Assembly: GCA_050789255.1 (NCBI GenBank) | Contig: JBOZRQ010000049.1 | Location: 62,001-126,000 of the forward strand | Source of the DNA: JBOZRQ01 sp050789255 | GTDB lineage: Bacteria; Bacillota; Sulfobacillia; Symbiobacteriales; Symbiobacteriaceae | Direction of reading: 5' to 3' | DNA: 64,000 nucleotides | Part shown: positions 7,369 to 15,891 of the stretch, one piece after another | How positions within the stretch are numbered: the stretch's first letter is position 1 | Layout: every line of letters begins with the position of its first letter | Made by a program: the position numbers and the translations under genes | Notes under the pieces: generated by a model | Databases searched by the model: none | The model's input: the letters and a program-made list of their open reading frames with translations, nothing else | What the model was told of the DNA's origin: nothing

Positions 7369-8380
7369 GGGCAGCCACCACCGCGTTGTGAAAGCGTGGG
7401 CGAATCCGAAGAATGTGGTCCTGTCGCCCGTAGTAGACCCGGTTGGTCAGCAAAATCACGGCCAGGTCACGCTGCGGGTCCATCCAGATGCTCGTGCCGG
7501 TGAACCCGGTGTGCCCGAAGGCCGCTGGGCTCATCAGGTCGCCGGATGAGCTGAACTGAGCCGAGCGGATCACCCAGCCGAGCCCGCGCACATCGTTTCC
7601 GGTCCCGGCGTGGGGCTGAATCGCCACCGCCCGGGTGGCGCTGCTGAGGACCTTGTGCCCCGGCCAGCCCATCCAGAGGCCCGCATACTTGATCAGATCG
7701 GTGACCGTGCTGAAGAGGCCGGCATGCCCCGCCACCCCCTCCAGGGCCGTGGCGTTTTCGTCGTGCACCTCGCTGCGCTGCCGCCGGCCCAGGTGCTCCC
7801 GGTACTCGGTGGGCGCCGCCCCGGGTCCCGGAGCGAAGGTGGCGCCGCTCATGCCGAGCGGGCCGAAGACCTTCTCCTGGGCCACCTCGTCCAGACGGCG
7901 CCCGGTCAGGCGCTCCACCAGGTAGCCCAGCAGCTGGAAGCTAATGTCCGAGTAGACCACGGCCCCGCCGGGCGGGTTGGTCGGCGCCAGCCGGGCGATG
8001 TGGTCAAGCGCCTCGGAACGGCTCCAGCCCCGGCCCCACAGCTTTTCGCCGGGCGGGTAGCCGGCGTTGTGGGCCAGCAGGTGCCGGATGCGCACCTCGG
8101 GGTGCGGATACTCCGGCAGGAAGCCCGCAATGGGGTCGTCCAGGCGGAAATAGCCTTTCTCTAGGAGGCGCAGCACCACCGGCAGGGTGGCGGTCACCTT
8201 CGTCAGGGAGGCGAGATCGAAGACCGTGTTGGCCGTCATGGGCTGGCCGAGTTCGGGGTCGGCGTAGCCCTGCGCCTCCAGGGCCAGCACCTCGCCGCCG
8301 CGGGCCACCGCCCACACAGCCCCTGGGATCTGCCGGGCCTCCACGGCCTCGGCGATGACTCGTTTGGCGTCTGTAAACAT
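7361..8380 (-). CDS. Beta-lactamase-fold serine hydrolase (class C/EstB-like)
   Basis: The 339-residue protein has the serine hydrolase motifs of the beta-lactamase/DD-peptidase fold: SLTK (Ser-x-x-Lys, about residue 63), YSD in place of Tyr-x-Asn, and HTGFTG as the third box. No signal peptide is apparent, so it is probably a cytoplasmic esterase or peptidase rather than an antibiotic-inactivating enzyme. The ATG at 8378-8380 has GGGGGG upstream. It is the first gene of a three-gene operon with the glycosylase and metallopeptidase. A perfect hairpin lies in its leader. Confidence 0.85.
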   Translation of the reverse strand: MFTDAKRVIAEAVEARQIPGAVWAVARGGEVLALEAQGYADPELGQPMTANTVFDLASLTKVTATLPVVLRLLEKGYFRLDDPIAGFLPEYPHPEVRIRHLLAHNAGYPPGEKLWGRGWSRSEALDHIARLAPTNPPGGAVVYSDISFQLLGYLVERLTGRRLDEVAQEKVFGPLGMSGATFAPGPGAAPTEYREHLGRRQRSEVHDENATALEGVAGHAGLFSTVTDLIKYAGLWMGWPGHKVLSSATRAVAIQPHAGTGNDVRGLGWVIRSAQFSSSGDLMSPAAFGHTGFTGTSIWMDPQRDLAVILLTNRVYYGRQDHILRIRPRFHNAVVAALG

Positions 8381-8402
8381 AGCTGCCCCCCGCAACTTTG
8401 TA

Positions 8403-8432
8403 AGAAGGACGGCCGCTTCCGGCCGTCCTTCT
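8403..8432. other. Perfect 12-bp hairpin between divergent genes
   Basis: Positions 8403-8414 pair perfectly with 8421-8432 around a 6-base loop. It lies 23 bases upstream of the hydrolase start on the minus strand and about 100 bases upstream of the plus-strand gene at 8534. Neither side has a clear T tract, so it may be an mRNA leader structure, an operator or a terminator remnant. Confidence 0.5.
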
Positions 8433-8533
8433 AGTCTTCGCAAACCTGCCAGGGAAGTCCTTCAGTGACCCGCGGGGACTGTGTGACATAACGTGGTAGT
8501 AGTGTGCAACCTGATGCCTGGAGGTATCTCTAA

Positions 8534-9106
8534 ATGATGCCAATGCCCTTTGCGTCCGGTGCCCCCATGCGACTTTCCGCACAGGTCGCGGGGTCGCTCT
8601 CTGCCCTGCAAGGGCAGATGATGGCCGCCCAACCCGACGTACAGAACGCCTACGCGATGCATTGGCTGGCGTTTCGCAACGCCAGCGGTCGGGCCGAGTT
8701 CGAGCAGATGACCCAGAACATGCTCTGGGCCGCGTATAGCAAGCTAGCCATGCAAGGACTGCTCCGCCAGGCTCTGTCAGGCCGGGGCACCCCGGAGGTC
8801 ATGGGCGGGATTATTGATCAGGCTCGCATCATGCAGAACAGTTACCGCGGGGCAACCCAGGCGCTCAACCAGTTCCTGCAGACCCCCGAGAACCAGCAGC
8901 TGCCCGGAGTCGAGCCCATGACCCGCGCCTTGCAGCCCATGGACCGGTTCTACCAGAACATTCAGGGGCCTGTGGAGACGGTCATGCAGGGCGTCCCCTG
9001 GGCGCCGGCACGCACCCTCGGCATGGTGAACATGCCGATGGCGCTGATTCGGGAGGCCGGCACCGCTGGCTCGGAAGGCGGGGCTGGCACAGAGCAACAA
9101 CCATAA
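8534..9106 (+). CDS. Met/Gln-rich hypothetical protein
   Basis: The 190-residue product starts at an ATG with GGAGGT upstream. It is strikingly rich in Met, Gln and Ala, soluble, without signal peptide or membrane span, and probably alpha-helical. No cysteine or known motif is visible, and I do not recognise the family. It is monocistronic and followed by a strong terminator at once after the stop codon. Composition of this kind occurs in some spore or stress proteins, but nothing here proves such a role. Confidence 0.7.
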   Translation: MMPMPFASGAPMRLSAQVAGSLSALQGQMMAAQPDVQNAYAMHWLAFRNASGRAEFEQMTQNMLWAAYSKLAMQGLLRQALSGRGTPEVMGGIIDQARIMQNSYRGATQALNQFLQTPENQQLPGVEPMTRALQPMDRFYQNIQGPVETVMQGVPWAPARTLGMVNMPMALIREAGTAGSEGGAGTEQQP

Positions 9107-9148
9107 GCAAGAGAGGCTGCCCCCATTCACGGGGCAGCCTCTCTTGCC
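9107..9148. terminator. Bidirectional terminator between convergent genes
   Basis: A 17-bp stem (9107-9123 with 9131-9147) begins immediately after the stop codon at 9104-9106 and serves the convergent lipoprotein gene as well. Confidence 0.85.
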
Positions 9149-9837
9149 TATTTGCCACTGGCGGGCTTGGAGATGAGCAGGAGCGTCCCGGCGCTGTCGT
9201 ACCACCACAGCTCCACGCCCTCCGGCAGCTGCTGCGAGAGCTTGACCTGCTGCTGGAAGCGGCCCCACTGGGGCGCCGCCGTCTCGGCCTGCACTGTCGC
9301 CGAGGTCAACACGGCGGCGCCGGCGCTGCGCACCTCCACCTTCAGCTCCCCGCCGGGCACCTGCGCTTCGCCCTCAAGCCACAGCGTAGTGCTGTCGGTC
9401 GGGCGCGGGCTCAGCTTCTGGAGCTTCGGCCCGAACTCCGCCACGCCGCCCATGCCGACCCGGGTCTCCGTGGGCACGGCCAGGCGGAGCAGTTCGGTCT
9501 TGTCGGGGGCGGTGACGATCACCTCGCCGCCCTCCGGGCGCCCCAGGCCGTTGACCCGGAACCAGCCGTCGGCCCCCGCCTCCACATCCTTCTCAGCTAG
9601 CACCTGATCGCCCTTGCGCACGGTCACATGGAAGGCCTTGTACTCGGTCTTCCCGACCAGATATAGGGTCGGCTGGCCATCCGTATACCCGCCACCGGCA
9701 GAGAAGAGTAGTCTTTGTACCAAAGGGACAGCCGGGGGCTCGGTGGAGCCAGGCGCCGGGGCTGGCGCCGCCGCACGGCTGCAGGCAGCCAAAACAAACG
9801 TCAACACGCAAATCATGAGACCAAACCGTCGAGACAT
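9148..9837 (-). CDS. Putative lipoprotein with Gmad2-like beta domain
   Basis: The 229-residue product has a lipoprotein signal (lipobox LAAC, Cys about residue 19), a Pro/Ala linker and two beta-rich segments. The C-terminal part (about residues 140-220) has the alternating pattern of an immunoglobulin-like domain such as Gmad2, seen in sporulation and germination proteins; this match is by eye. GAGGAGGAA precedes the ATG. It is the last gene of an operon with an ECF sigma factor and its probable anti-sigma factor, so it may be a target or sensor of that system. Confidence 0.7.
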   Translation of the reverse strand: MSRRFGLMICVLTFVLAACSRAAAPAPAPGSTEPPAVPLVQRLLFSAGGGYTDGQPTLYLVGKTEYKAFHVTVRKGDQVLAEKDVEAGADGWFRVNGLGRPEGGEVIVTAPDKTELLRLAVPTETRVGMGGVAEFGPKLQKLSPRPTDSTTLWLEGEAQVPGGELKVEVRSAGAAVLTSATVQAETAAPQWGRFQQQVKLSQQLPEGVELWWYDSAGTLLLISKPASGK

Positions 9838-9854
9838 GCGAAGTTCCTCCTCAC

Positions 9855-10622
9855 TTACAGGCCGCCGCCGGGCGGGGCCACCTCGAGCCCCGGGCAGACA
9901 GGCAGAATTGCGGGCGGGTTGGCGGGGTCAACCGGCTCCATCGCCCACAGCCGGAAGCGGATCGGCCCGTCACCGAAGGGCTTTCCCTCACCGTCGCGGG
10001 CGCCCTCCACTGTGACCGTGATCCACCCACCCTTCCCCGCCTTGAACTCCCCGTCCGGGAGCACGTTAAAGCCATAGCTGTCGGGGATCTCAATGTTGGA
10101 GACCATCGGCGACGTCTGCCAGGAAGGCGGGTCGACCGTCACCTTGATGCCCTCGGTCTGGACGGTGCGGGGGAACCGCACCAGCACCCCAAACCACCTC
10201 GCCGGGAAAGGAATGGTCCAGCCCGGCTGAATGCGATAGGTAGAGTCGCTGTTGCCCTTGTACAACTCAATGACAACCCCCGAGGAGTCCAACGGCTTCT
10301 GGCAGTACTGGGCGCTGGGATCGGTCGGCTCCTGCCCCGCCGGCACCGGCGGCGCCTCGGGATCAGGTAACTGGCGCATGGCAAAGATCACCGCCACTGC
10401 TGCCAGGGCTACACAGGCAGCGACGAACTCCAGCTTGCGCCCCACGCCCATCCGGCGCCAAAGGGGCGGGCGCCCGGGCCGCTCGCCGGCCGGGATCAGC
10501 GGCCGCCCCTCCCGGTCCTGCAGCCGCCGCAACCGCTCCAGAAAGCTCGAGTCGGGCTCGATCTCCGCCCAGAGCCGGGGCACCTCCTGCCTGAGCCGCT
10601 GCTCGATCGGCCTCTCATCCAT
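9855..10622 (-). CDS. Probable anti-sigma factor (single-pass membrane protein)
   Basis: The 255-residue protein has a cytoplasmic N-terminal part of about 65 residues, one transmembrane span (about residues 66-82, VAACVALAAVAVIFAM) and an extracellular beta-rich domain. Its start overlaps the stop of the ECF sigma gene by eight bases. That arrangement and topology are typical of anti-sigma factors. There is no HxxxCxxC zinc motif, so it is not a ZAS-type factor, and no sequence family was recognised; the assignment rests on context. Confidence 0.7.
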   Translation of the reverse strand: MDERPIEQRLRQEVPRLWAEIEPDSSFLERLRRLQDREGRPLIPAGERPGRPPLWRRMGVGRKLEFVAACVALAAVAVIFAMRQLPDPEAPPVPAGQEPTDPSAQYCQKPLDSSGVVIELYKGNSDSTYRIQPGWTIPFPARWFGVLVRFPRTVQTEGIKVTVDPPSWQTSPMVSNIEIPDSYGFNVLPDGEFKAGKGGWITVTVEGARDGEGKPFGDGPIRFRLWAMEPVDPANPPAILPVCPGLEVAPPGGGL

Positions 10623-11130
10623 GCGCTACCCCTCCCAGCATCTGCCGAAGCTTTCCGTACGCCTCGCTCAGGATCCGCCGAACCGTCCCCGGCGGGCGCC
10701 CCATCACCCGGGCCACCTCAGCCGAGCTCAGATCGCCCGAGTAGGTGAGCCAGATCGCCGTCCGGTGGGGCTCACCGAGCCCGCCTATGATCTCCCGCAA
10801 CTCAACGGCCTCATCGCTCGAAGCCGCCGATTCGACCACCGCCAACCGCTCATCTCGCTGGCGGCTGGCCCGGTGGCGGCGCACCAGGTCACGGGCCCGG
10901 TTGGCCACGATCTGCCCGAACCAGCCGGCGAAGGAACCCTCATCCCGAAGGGTCCCGAGGCTACGGTAGGCCACCAGGCACGCCTCCTGGACCGCGTCCT
11001 CGGCATCGTGATGGTTCCCAGCGATGATGTAAGCGATCCGGTATGCCCGCACCGCGTGCCTGTCAATGAGGCTGGCAAAGGCAGCGGCGTCGCCGGCCTG
11101 CGCCAGGCCGATCAGGCTGCTCTCTTGCAT
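10615..11130 (-). CDS. ECF (group 4) RNA polymerase sigma factor
   Basis: At 171 residues this is standard ECF size. Region 2 includes the segment DAEDAVQEACLVAYRSL and the WFGQIVANRARD stretch; region 4 has a helix-turn-helix ending in PPGTVRRILSEAYGKL. It would direct RNA polymerase to a small regulon, probably in response to an envelope signal sensed by the membrane protein encoded next (overlap eight bases). It heads a three-gene operon. Confidence 0.93.
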   Translation of the reverse strand: MQESSLIGLAQAGDAAAFASLIDRHAVRAYRIAYIIAGNHHDAEDAVQEACLVAYRSLGTLRDEGSFAGWFGQIVANRARDLVRRHRASRQRDERLAVVESAASSDEAVELREIIGGLGEPHRTAIWLTYSGDLSSAEVARVMGRPPGTVRRILSEAYGKLRQMLGGVAHG

Positions 11131-11193
11131 CTGTGGTCACACCTTTCAAAAGTAAGACGCAGCCGCCACCACCTTCTGCTCGCGCTGCAAGCA

Positions 11194-11229
11194 CAAAAAT
11201 ACCGCCCCCCGAAAAACTCGGGAGGCGGC
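11194..11229 (-). terminator. Terminator after the cyclophilin gene
   Basis: An 11-bp stem with G-T pairs (11202-11212 with 11218-11228) is followed on the minus strand by a T-rich tail. It ends the cyclophilin transcript. Confidence 0.75.
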
Positions 11230-11240
11230 CGTATGGTCGC

Positions 11241-11945
11241 TTACTTCTCCTCGATGACGACGCTCTTGATCACCGGCGCCACCTTGGGCTTGGAGGGCGT
11301 AGCCTCGCCGCCCGGGACCACCTCAAGGTTCGAGATCTTCTGCACCACGTCCATGCCCTCAACCACACGGCCGAACTGGGTGTAGTACGGCTGGGGATTC
11401 AGGTTGGCCGCGCAACCGGGGCCGTTGCAAATGAAGAACTGGCTGCCCTGAGTGTTGGGGCCGGCGTTGGCCATGGCAACAATCCCGGGGTCATAGGAGT
11501 ACTTGGGCGGCAGCTCATCGGCGAAGCGGTAGCCCGGACCGCCGGTGCCGTTGCCCAAAGGATCGCCGCCCTGGATCATGAAGCCCTTGATGATCCGGTG
11601 GAAGGTCACTCCGTCGTAGAAGCCCTCTTTGGCCAGGAAGACAAAGTTGTTGACGGTCTTCGGGGCATCCTTGACCAGCAGTTCGACCTTGATGTCGCCC
11701 TGATCGGTCTTCAGCGTGGCAAAGTACTTCTTGTTGACGTCGATGGCCATGGCAGGGGGTTCCTTCCACTGCTTGGGCGTCTTCGGCGGAGCGGGCGTCT
11801 GGGCCTGGGGCTGCGTCTGCGTCTGGGCGGGCTTCTGATAGTTGCCTGCAGGCGTGGTCGGCGTAGTGGCGCCCTTTTGCTGGGCGCCGCCGCACCCGGC
11901 GAGCATCAGGAGCGCGACCAGCGCCGCCATCCATTTCATTTTCAT
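11241..11945 (-). CDS. Lipoprotein peptidyl-prolyl isomerase (cyclophilin)
   Basis: The 234-residue protein has a lipobox (MLAGC, Cys about residue 18), a Thr/Pro/Gln-rich linker of about 40 residues and a cyclophilin domain with FHRIIKGFMIQGGD, GSQFFIC and FGRVVEGMDVV. These cover the active-site Arg, Phe, Gln and the core. It is predicted to catalyse proline isomerisation of secreted proteins at the outer face of the membrane. It is monocistronic, with its own terminator. Confidence 0.93.
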   Translation of the reverse strand: MKMKWMAALVALLMLAGCGGAQQKGATTPTTPAGNYQKPAQTQTQPQAQTPAPPKTPKQWKEPPAMAIDVNKKYFATLKTDQGDIKVELLVKDAPKTVNNFVFLAKEGFYDGVTFHRIIKGFMIQGGDPLGNGTGGPGYRFADELPPKYSYDPGIVAMANAGPNTQGSQFFICNGPGCAANLNPQPYYTQFGRVVEGMDVVQKISNLEVVPGGEATPSKPKVAPVIKSVVIEEK

Positions 11946-12050
11946 CGGAAAAATCCCTCCTGGATTTGTTCATCCTCCATAGAATACAACTCCCAGCGGG
12001 AGAGAGGCAAGCCGGGGTCCGGCGCAGAATAGGTCCACAGGTGATCAACC

Positions 12051-13013
12051 TTGCTACGTGGACGATTCGCCCCCACCCCTTCGGGGCAGCTGCACATCGG
12101 CAACGCCAGGACCGCCCTGCTCGCCTGGCTCCAGGCCCGCCACGCCGGCGGGCAGTTCCTGCTGCGCATGGAGGATATCGACAAGCCCCGCTCCCGGCCC
12201 GAGCTGGCCGAGCAAATTGTTACCGACCTGCGCTGGCTCGGCCTCGACTGGGACGAGGGGCCCGACGTGGGCGGCCCCCATGGCCCCTACGTCCAGAGCC
12301 AGCGCGAAGACCTCTACAGGGAAGCCCTGAACCAACTCACAGAGAGCGGCTGGCTCTACCCCTGCTACTGCAGCCGGGCCGAGCTCCAGGCGATCGCCAG
12401 CGCGCCGCACGGGCTGGCCTCCGAGGGACCCTGCTACCCGGGCACCTGCCGGCACCTCACCCCTGAGCAACGAACCGAACGGGCCGCACGAGGCAAGCAG
12501 CCCTCGCTCCGCTTCGCCATGCCCCACCAGGCCATCTCCTTCACCGACCTGGCGGCCGGCGCCCAGACCTTCCCGGCAGGGGCCGGCGGCGACTTCGTGG
12601 TGCTCCGGGCCGACGGGATCTTCGCCTACCAGCTCGCCGTGGTCGTGGATGATGCGGCCATGGGCGTCACGCACGTGCTGCGGGGCTGGGACCTGCTTGA
12701 CTCTACCCCCCGCCAGATCATACTCTTTGAGGCCCTGGGCCTCCCCGTTCCCGAGTTCGCCCACGTGCCGCTCCTCTTTGGGCCTGACGGCCAGCGGCTC
12801 TCCAAGCGGCACGGAGCGGTGGCGGTCGCCTCCATGCGGGAGTCGGGCATGCGGCCCGAGGTGCTGGTGGGCTACCTGGCCTACCTGAGCGGCCTGCTGG
12901 ACCGCCCGGAACCGGTCCGAGCCGCTGAGCTCGTCCCGGGCTTCGACCTGGCCCGGGTGCCCAGAGAGCCCGTCACCGTCGATCTGGCCGAACTTGGGCG
13001 CCCCCGGCACTAG
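12051..13013 (+). CDS. gluQ: Glutamyl-Q tRNA(Asp) synthetase
   Basis: The 320-residue enzyme has the class I motifs HIGN and LSKRHG (KMSKS loop) and a zinc site formed by CYC and CYPGTC, but lacks the anticodon-binding domain of GltX; this is the GluQ-RS form that attaches glutamate to queuosine in tRNA-Asp. Translation seems to start at TTG 12051 with AGGTGA eight bases upstream, as the RFAPTPSG motif starts only four residues later. It is a single gene with a hairpin over the stop codon. Confidence 0.92.
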   Translation: MLRGRFAPTPSGQLHIGNARTALLAWLQARHAGGQFLLRMEDIDKPRSRPELAEQIVTDLRWLGLDWDEGPDVGGPHGPYVQSQREDLYREALNQLTESGWLYPCYCSRAELQAIASAPHGLASEGPCYPGTCRHLTPEQRTERAARGKQPSLRFAMPHQAISFTDLAAGAQTFPAGAGGDFVVLRADGIFAYQLAVVVDDAAMGVTHVLRGWDLLDSTPRQIILFEALGLPVPEFAHVPLLFGPDGQRLSKRHGAVAVASMRESGMRPEVLVGYLAYLSGLLDRPEPVRAAELVPGFDLARVPREPVTVDLAELGRPRH

Positions 13014-13035
13014 GACTGTGCGGGGGCGCCCCCGC
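12996..13035 (+). terminator. Probable terminator overlapping the gluQ stop
   Basis: An 11-bp G+C stem pairs 12996-13006 with 13021-13031 around the stop codon, followed by a moderately T-rich stretch. The tail is weak, so efficiency is uncertain. Confidence 0.5.
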
Positions 13036-13073
13036 GTATCTTCTTGGGATGCTGCCCAAGGGAGGTTCGCAGG

Positions 13074-13948
13074 GTGACCCAGCCGCACGATGAAGTCACG
13101 AACCGGCTGCGAGAGGCCTGGTTCTGGTCCGGGGTGCTCCGTGACCACAGCACCTTCATCCACGACAACCTGGCCCCGGGCCAGGACCAACTGATCAGGT
13201 GGGCCGATGGCTTCCGCCAGGCCCTCACCGCGCTCCACGATCAGTTCGAGAGCCTGGCCCGGGAGGGCAGGGTATCCGGGCCGGCCGGCTCCTACGCCCT
13301 GGCCGCTCCACCCGCAGACAGGGCGCTGTCGGGGCTGCAAGGGCAAGAATTAAGCGCTTCGAGCTGGATTCAGCACGCCTGACCAACTCCCTGGTCGAGA
13401 TCCTGACCTCCCTGCGGGCCTTCAAGGAGGAGCTCCTCCAGCGGCAGCTCGACTGCAAGGTAAAGCTGCACCTGCCCCCCTCCCTCATCAGCCACATGAT
13501 CATCGAGGCCGACGAGGCCAACCGGGTGCTGGAGTCACTGGGCCAAGGCGAGGCGACCGACCCGGCCATCCTTTCGCTCCACCATCACCTGATCTGGCTG
13601 CCGGACGCTTCGGGCCACGCTGCCGCCCTCCATTCCAACACCGGGCCGACCCAAAAGGAGCTGCTGGAGACCACCGAGCAGTTCAAACAGATCTTCGACG
13701 GCATGCACCTGCGGGCGTTGGAGCTCCTCGCCATGCTCCGTGTGGCGCCGCGCATGGTCAGTGCACTGCGCCGGCTCAACCGGGACTCCATGGCGCAAAT
13801 TGCCACCTTCCGGGCCTTCCTGGCGGAGCTCCGGGACGATCTGGAGAACTGCGAGATCCTCGGCACCCTGGTCCCGCTCTTTGCCGACCACATGCTCCGC
13901 GAGGAACTGTACTACACCGAAAAGATGATGCAACTTCCATCCACCTGA
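13074..13948 (+). pseudogene. DUF2935 (ferritin-like) gene with a frameshift
   Basis: A GTG at 13074 with GGAGGT upstream opens a frame whose product starts like DUF2935 proteins (FWSGVLRDHSTFIHDNL) but stops at 13382. The remainder of the family, including LHHHLIWLPDASGHAAALH and LFADHMLREELYY, is encoded in the -1 frame up to 13948. Together they would give about 290 residues, the length of a normal two-bundle DUF2935 protein. The shift falls roughly at 13280-13355, where family similarity is lost. No slippery heptamer is obvious, so mutation or a sequencing error is more likely than programmed frameshifting. The C-terminal part might still be made from an internal start. Confidence 0.7.
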
Positions 13949-13957
13949 GCAAATATC

Positions 13958-13997
13958 AACGGCCCGCCCCCTTCACAGCAAGGGAGCGGGCCGTTTG
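13958..13997. terminator. Bidirectional terminator
   Basis: A 9-bp stem (ACGGCCCGC with GCGGGCCGT) and a larger loop lie between the DUF2935 gene and a convergent small gene, with short T runs on each side. Confidence 0.7.
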
Positions 13998-14005
13998 GCA
14001 GATCA

Positions 14006-14302
14006 TCAAGATGGGCGCCAGCCCTGGAGGAAGACCCACCTGAAGGTCTTGGCCTTCGTGCGCTTGGCCAGCTTTGCCATGCAGTACTCGCACGCCACCT
14101 TCTCCGAGCGGTACCCGGCGGCCCGCTCCTTCGACTGCACAATGAGCACGGGCTGGCCGCAGAAAGCGCAACTGTTGTCATCGTATATATAGTTCTCAAA
14201 ATCCGGCTCGACGCCGTACCGGCGGACCGCCTCTTCCTTACTGGCCCGTTCGGACTTAAGACCTTCAGTCTCTTCCCCTGGATCCCGCACCTCATCAGCC
14301 AT
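14006..14302 (-). CDS. Small zinc-binding hypothetical protein
   Basis: The 98-residue product has an acidic N-terminal third and two CxxC pairs (CAFC and CEYC, about residues 45 and 71), which suggests a four-cysteine zinc site. The ATG has GGAGGTG upstream. Divergent from the helicase gene at 14413. Family not recognised. Confidence 0.65.
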   Translation of the reverse strand: MADEVRDPGEETEGLKSERASKEEAVRRYGVEPDFENYIYDDNSCAFCGQPVLIVQSKERAAGYRSEKVACEYCMAKLAKRTKAKTFRWVFLQGWRPS

Positions 14303-14412
14303 GCCCGAACACCTCCGCTTCCATTTGTCCAGAACTCTCCTGTTATGTTGACCTGAGCATCGCGCACCCTATCCAAAGCCATGAAAAATCAGCAACCGGG
14401 GGAGTGTGCGCC

Positions 14413-15891
14413 TTGAGTCTCGTTACCATGACCGCCAGCCTCGGGTTGCCCCCTGCCCCCAGCATTTTCGGTGATGCCGAGTGGGGCGGGGATCTCTCCG
14501 ACCCGGGCCTCTTCTCTTTTGACTTTCAAAGGCGGCCGCAGGGTCCGCCTCCTGACCCGCATACCGTCTTCAGTCCTCCGAACGCCAAGCTCTACCCATT
14601 CCAGGAGGAAGGCCTGCAGTTCCTGCTCAGGAACCGCCGGGCGCTCCTGGGCGACGAGATGGGCCTCGGTAAATCGATCCAGGCGATCGCAGCGCTCCGC
14701 CTGCTCATGAACCGGGGCGAGGTGAAAAAAGCGCTGATCCTGTGCCCCCGGACCCTGGTGGCAGACTGGTCGGCCAAGTTCCGCCAATGGGCGCCCGACC
14801 TGAAACACTGGCCGGTGGAAGGGAAGCGCAAGCAGCGCGATGGGGTCTATCAGTACATCAAGGTGCCCATCTTCATTACCGGCTACGAGACCTGGCGGGA
14901 GGATTATCGCGCCAAGCGGGTCGACCCGGCCGATTTCGACCTGGTCATCCTCGACGAGGTGCAGCGGATCAAGAACCCCGGCACCGTTCTGCACCAGACC
15001 GTCGCCCAAATCGGGGCCGACTGGCGGTGGGGCCTCTCCGGTACCCCGCTGGAGAACAACGTCGGAGAGCTGCTGGGCATCTTCGCCTACCTGCAGCCCG
15101 GCCTGCTGCCGAGCGAGGGAAACTACCCGGTACGAGCGCTCCAAAAAGCGATCGCCCCCTACTTCCTCCGCCGTCGCAAGGAGGACGTGCTCGATCTGCC
15201 GCCCAAGAACGTGCGGGAGGTTTGGCTGGAGCTGACGCCGGCCCAGCGGCAGGCCTACGACCTCGCCAAGGCAGAGATCGAGAACGCCTTCGGGGGCGAC
15301 TACCGCAGGCTCAACCCCTTCCTCCACCGGCTGAAGCAGATCTGCAACCGGTGGGATGACCATTCCTGCAAGGTCGACTTCCTCATTGAGGAACTGCGCC
15401 GGCTCCAGCAGGCAGGGGAGAAGGCTGTGATCTTCTCACAGTACCCGGAGGTAACCCTGAAGCCGCTCCTGCACCGGCTGGAGGAGTTCGATGTCTTCCT
15501 GCTGGACGGGTCAATGCGCCCCTCCAGCCGCCAGTGGCTGGTCAATTGCTTCCAGAGCCACGACCGGCCCCGGTGCCTGGCCGTCTCGCTGAAGTGCGGC
15601 GGTGTGGGCTTGACGCTCACACGGGCCACCCATGTCTACCACTTCGATCCGTGGTGGCATCCGGCGGCCCGCCAGCAAGCCGAAGACCGTACACACCGCA
15701 TCGGCCAGGACAAGCCGGTGCATGTTACGCAAATCCTCACCAGAGGTACCGTGGAGGAGCGGATCCATCAATTGATGCAGAGCAAGGAAGGCCTGATCAA
15801 ACAGGTCTGTGACCTGGAGGATGAAGAACTTCATGACTTCGACCTGGCCGAGGCGCTGTCGCCCGGCGATCTCGCCCAGCTCTTTCACTAG
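14413..15891 (+). CDS. SNF2-family helicase/ATPase
   Basis: The 492-residue protein is a compact SNF2 enzyme: GDEMGLGKSIQ (motif I), LDEVQ in place of DEAH (motif II), LSGTPLEN (motif III), then the C-terminal lobe with FSQYPEV, KCGGVGLTLT (motif V) and EDRTHRIGQ (motif VI). It should use ATP to move along double-stranded DNA and displace proteins. There is no SWIM or nuclease domain. I place the start at TTG 14413 (GGGGGAG, spacing 8); a GTG at 14404 overlaps that site. Its end overlaps the convergent LysE gene by four bases. Confidence 0.9.
   Translation: MSLVTMTASLGLPPAPSIFGDAEWGGDLSDPGLFSFDFQRRPQGPPPDPHTVFSPPNAKLYPFQEEGLQFLLRNRRALLGDEMGLGKSIQAIAALRLLMNRGEVKKALILCPRTLVADWSAKFRQWAPDLKHWPVEGKRKQRDGVYQYIKVPIFITGYETWREDYRAKRVDPADFDLVILDEVQRIKNPGTVLHQTVAQIGADWRWGLSGTPLENNVGELLGIFAYLQPGLLPSEGNYPVRALQKAIAPYFLRRRKEDVLDLPPKNVREVWLELTPAQRQAYDLAKAEIENAFGGDYRRLNPFLHRLKQICNRWDDHSCKVDFLIEELRRLQQAGEKAVIFSQYPEVTLKPLLHRLEEFDVFLLDGSMRPSSRQWLVNCFQSHDRPRCLAVSLKCGGVGLTLTRATHVYHFDPWWHPAARQQAEDRTHRIGQDKPVHVTQILTRGTVEERIHQLMQSKEGLIKQVCDLEDEELHDFDLAEALSPGDLAQLFH

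Noticed and set aside
13330..13360. Programmed -1 frameshift in the DUF2935 gene
   Set aside because: No XXXYYYZ slippery heptamer or following pseudoknot is evident at the junction.
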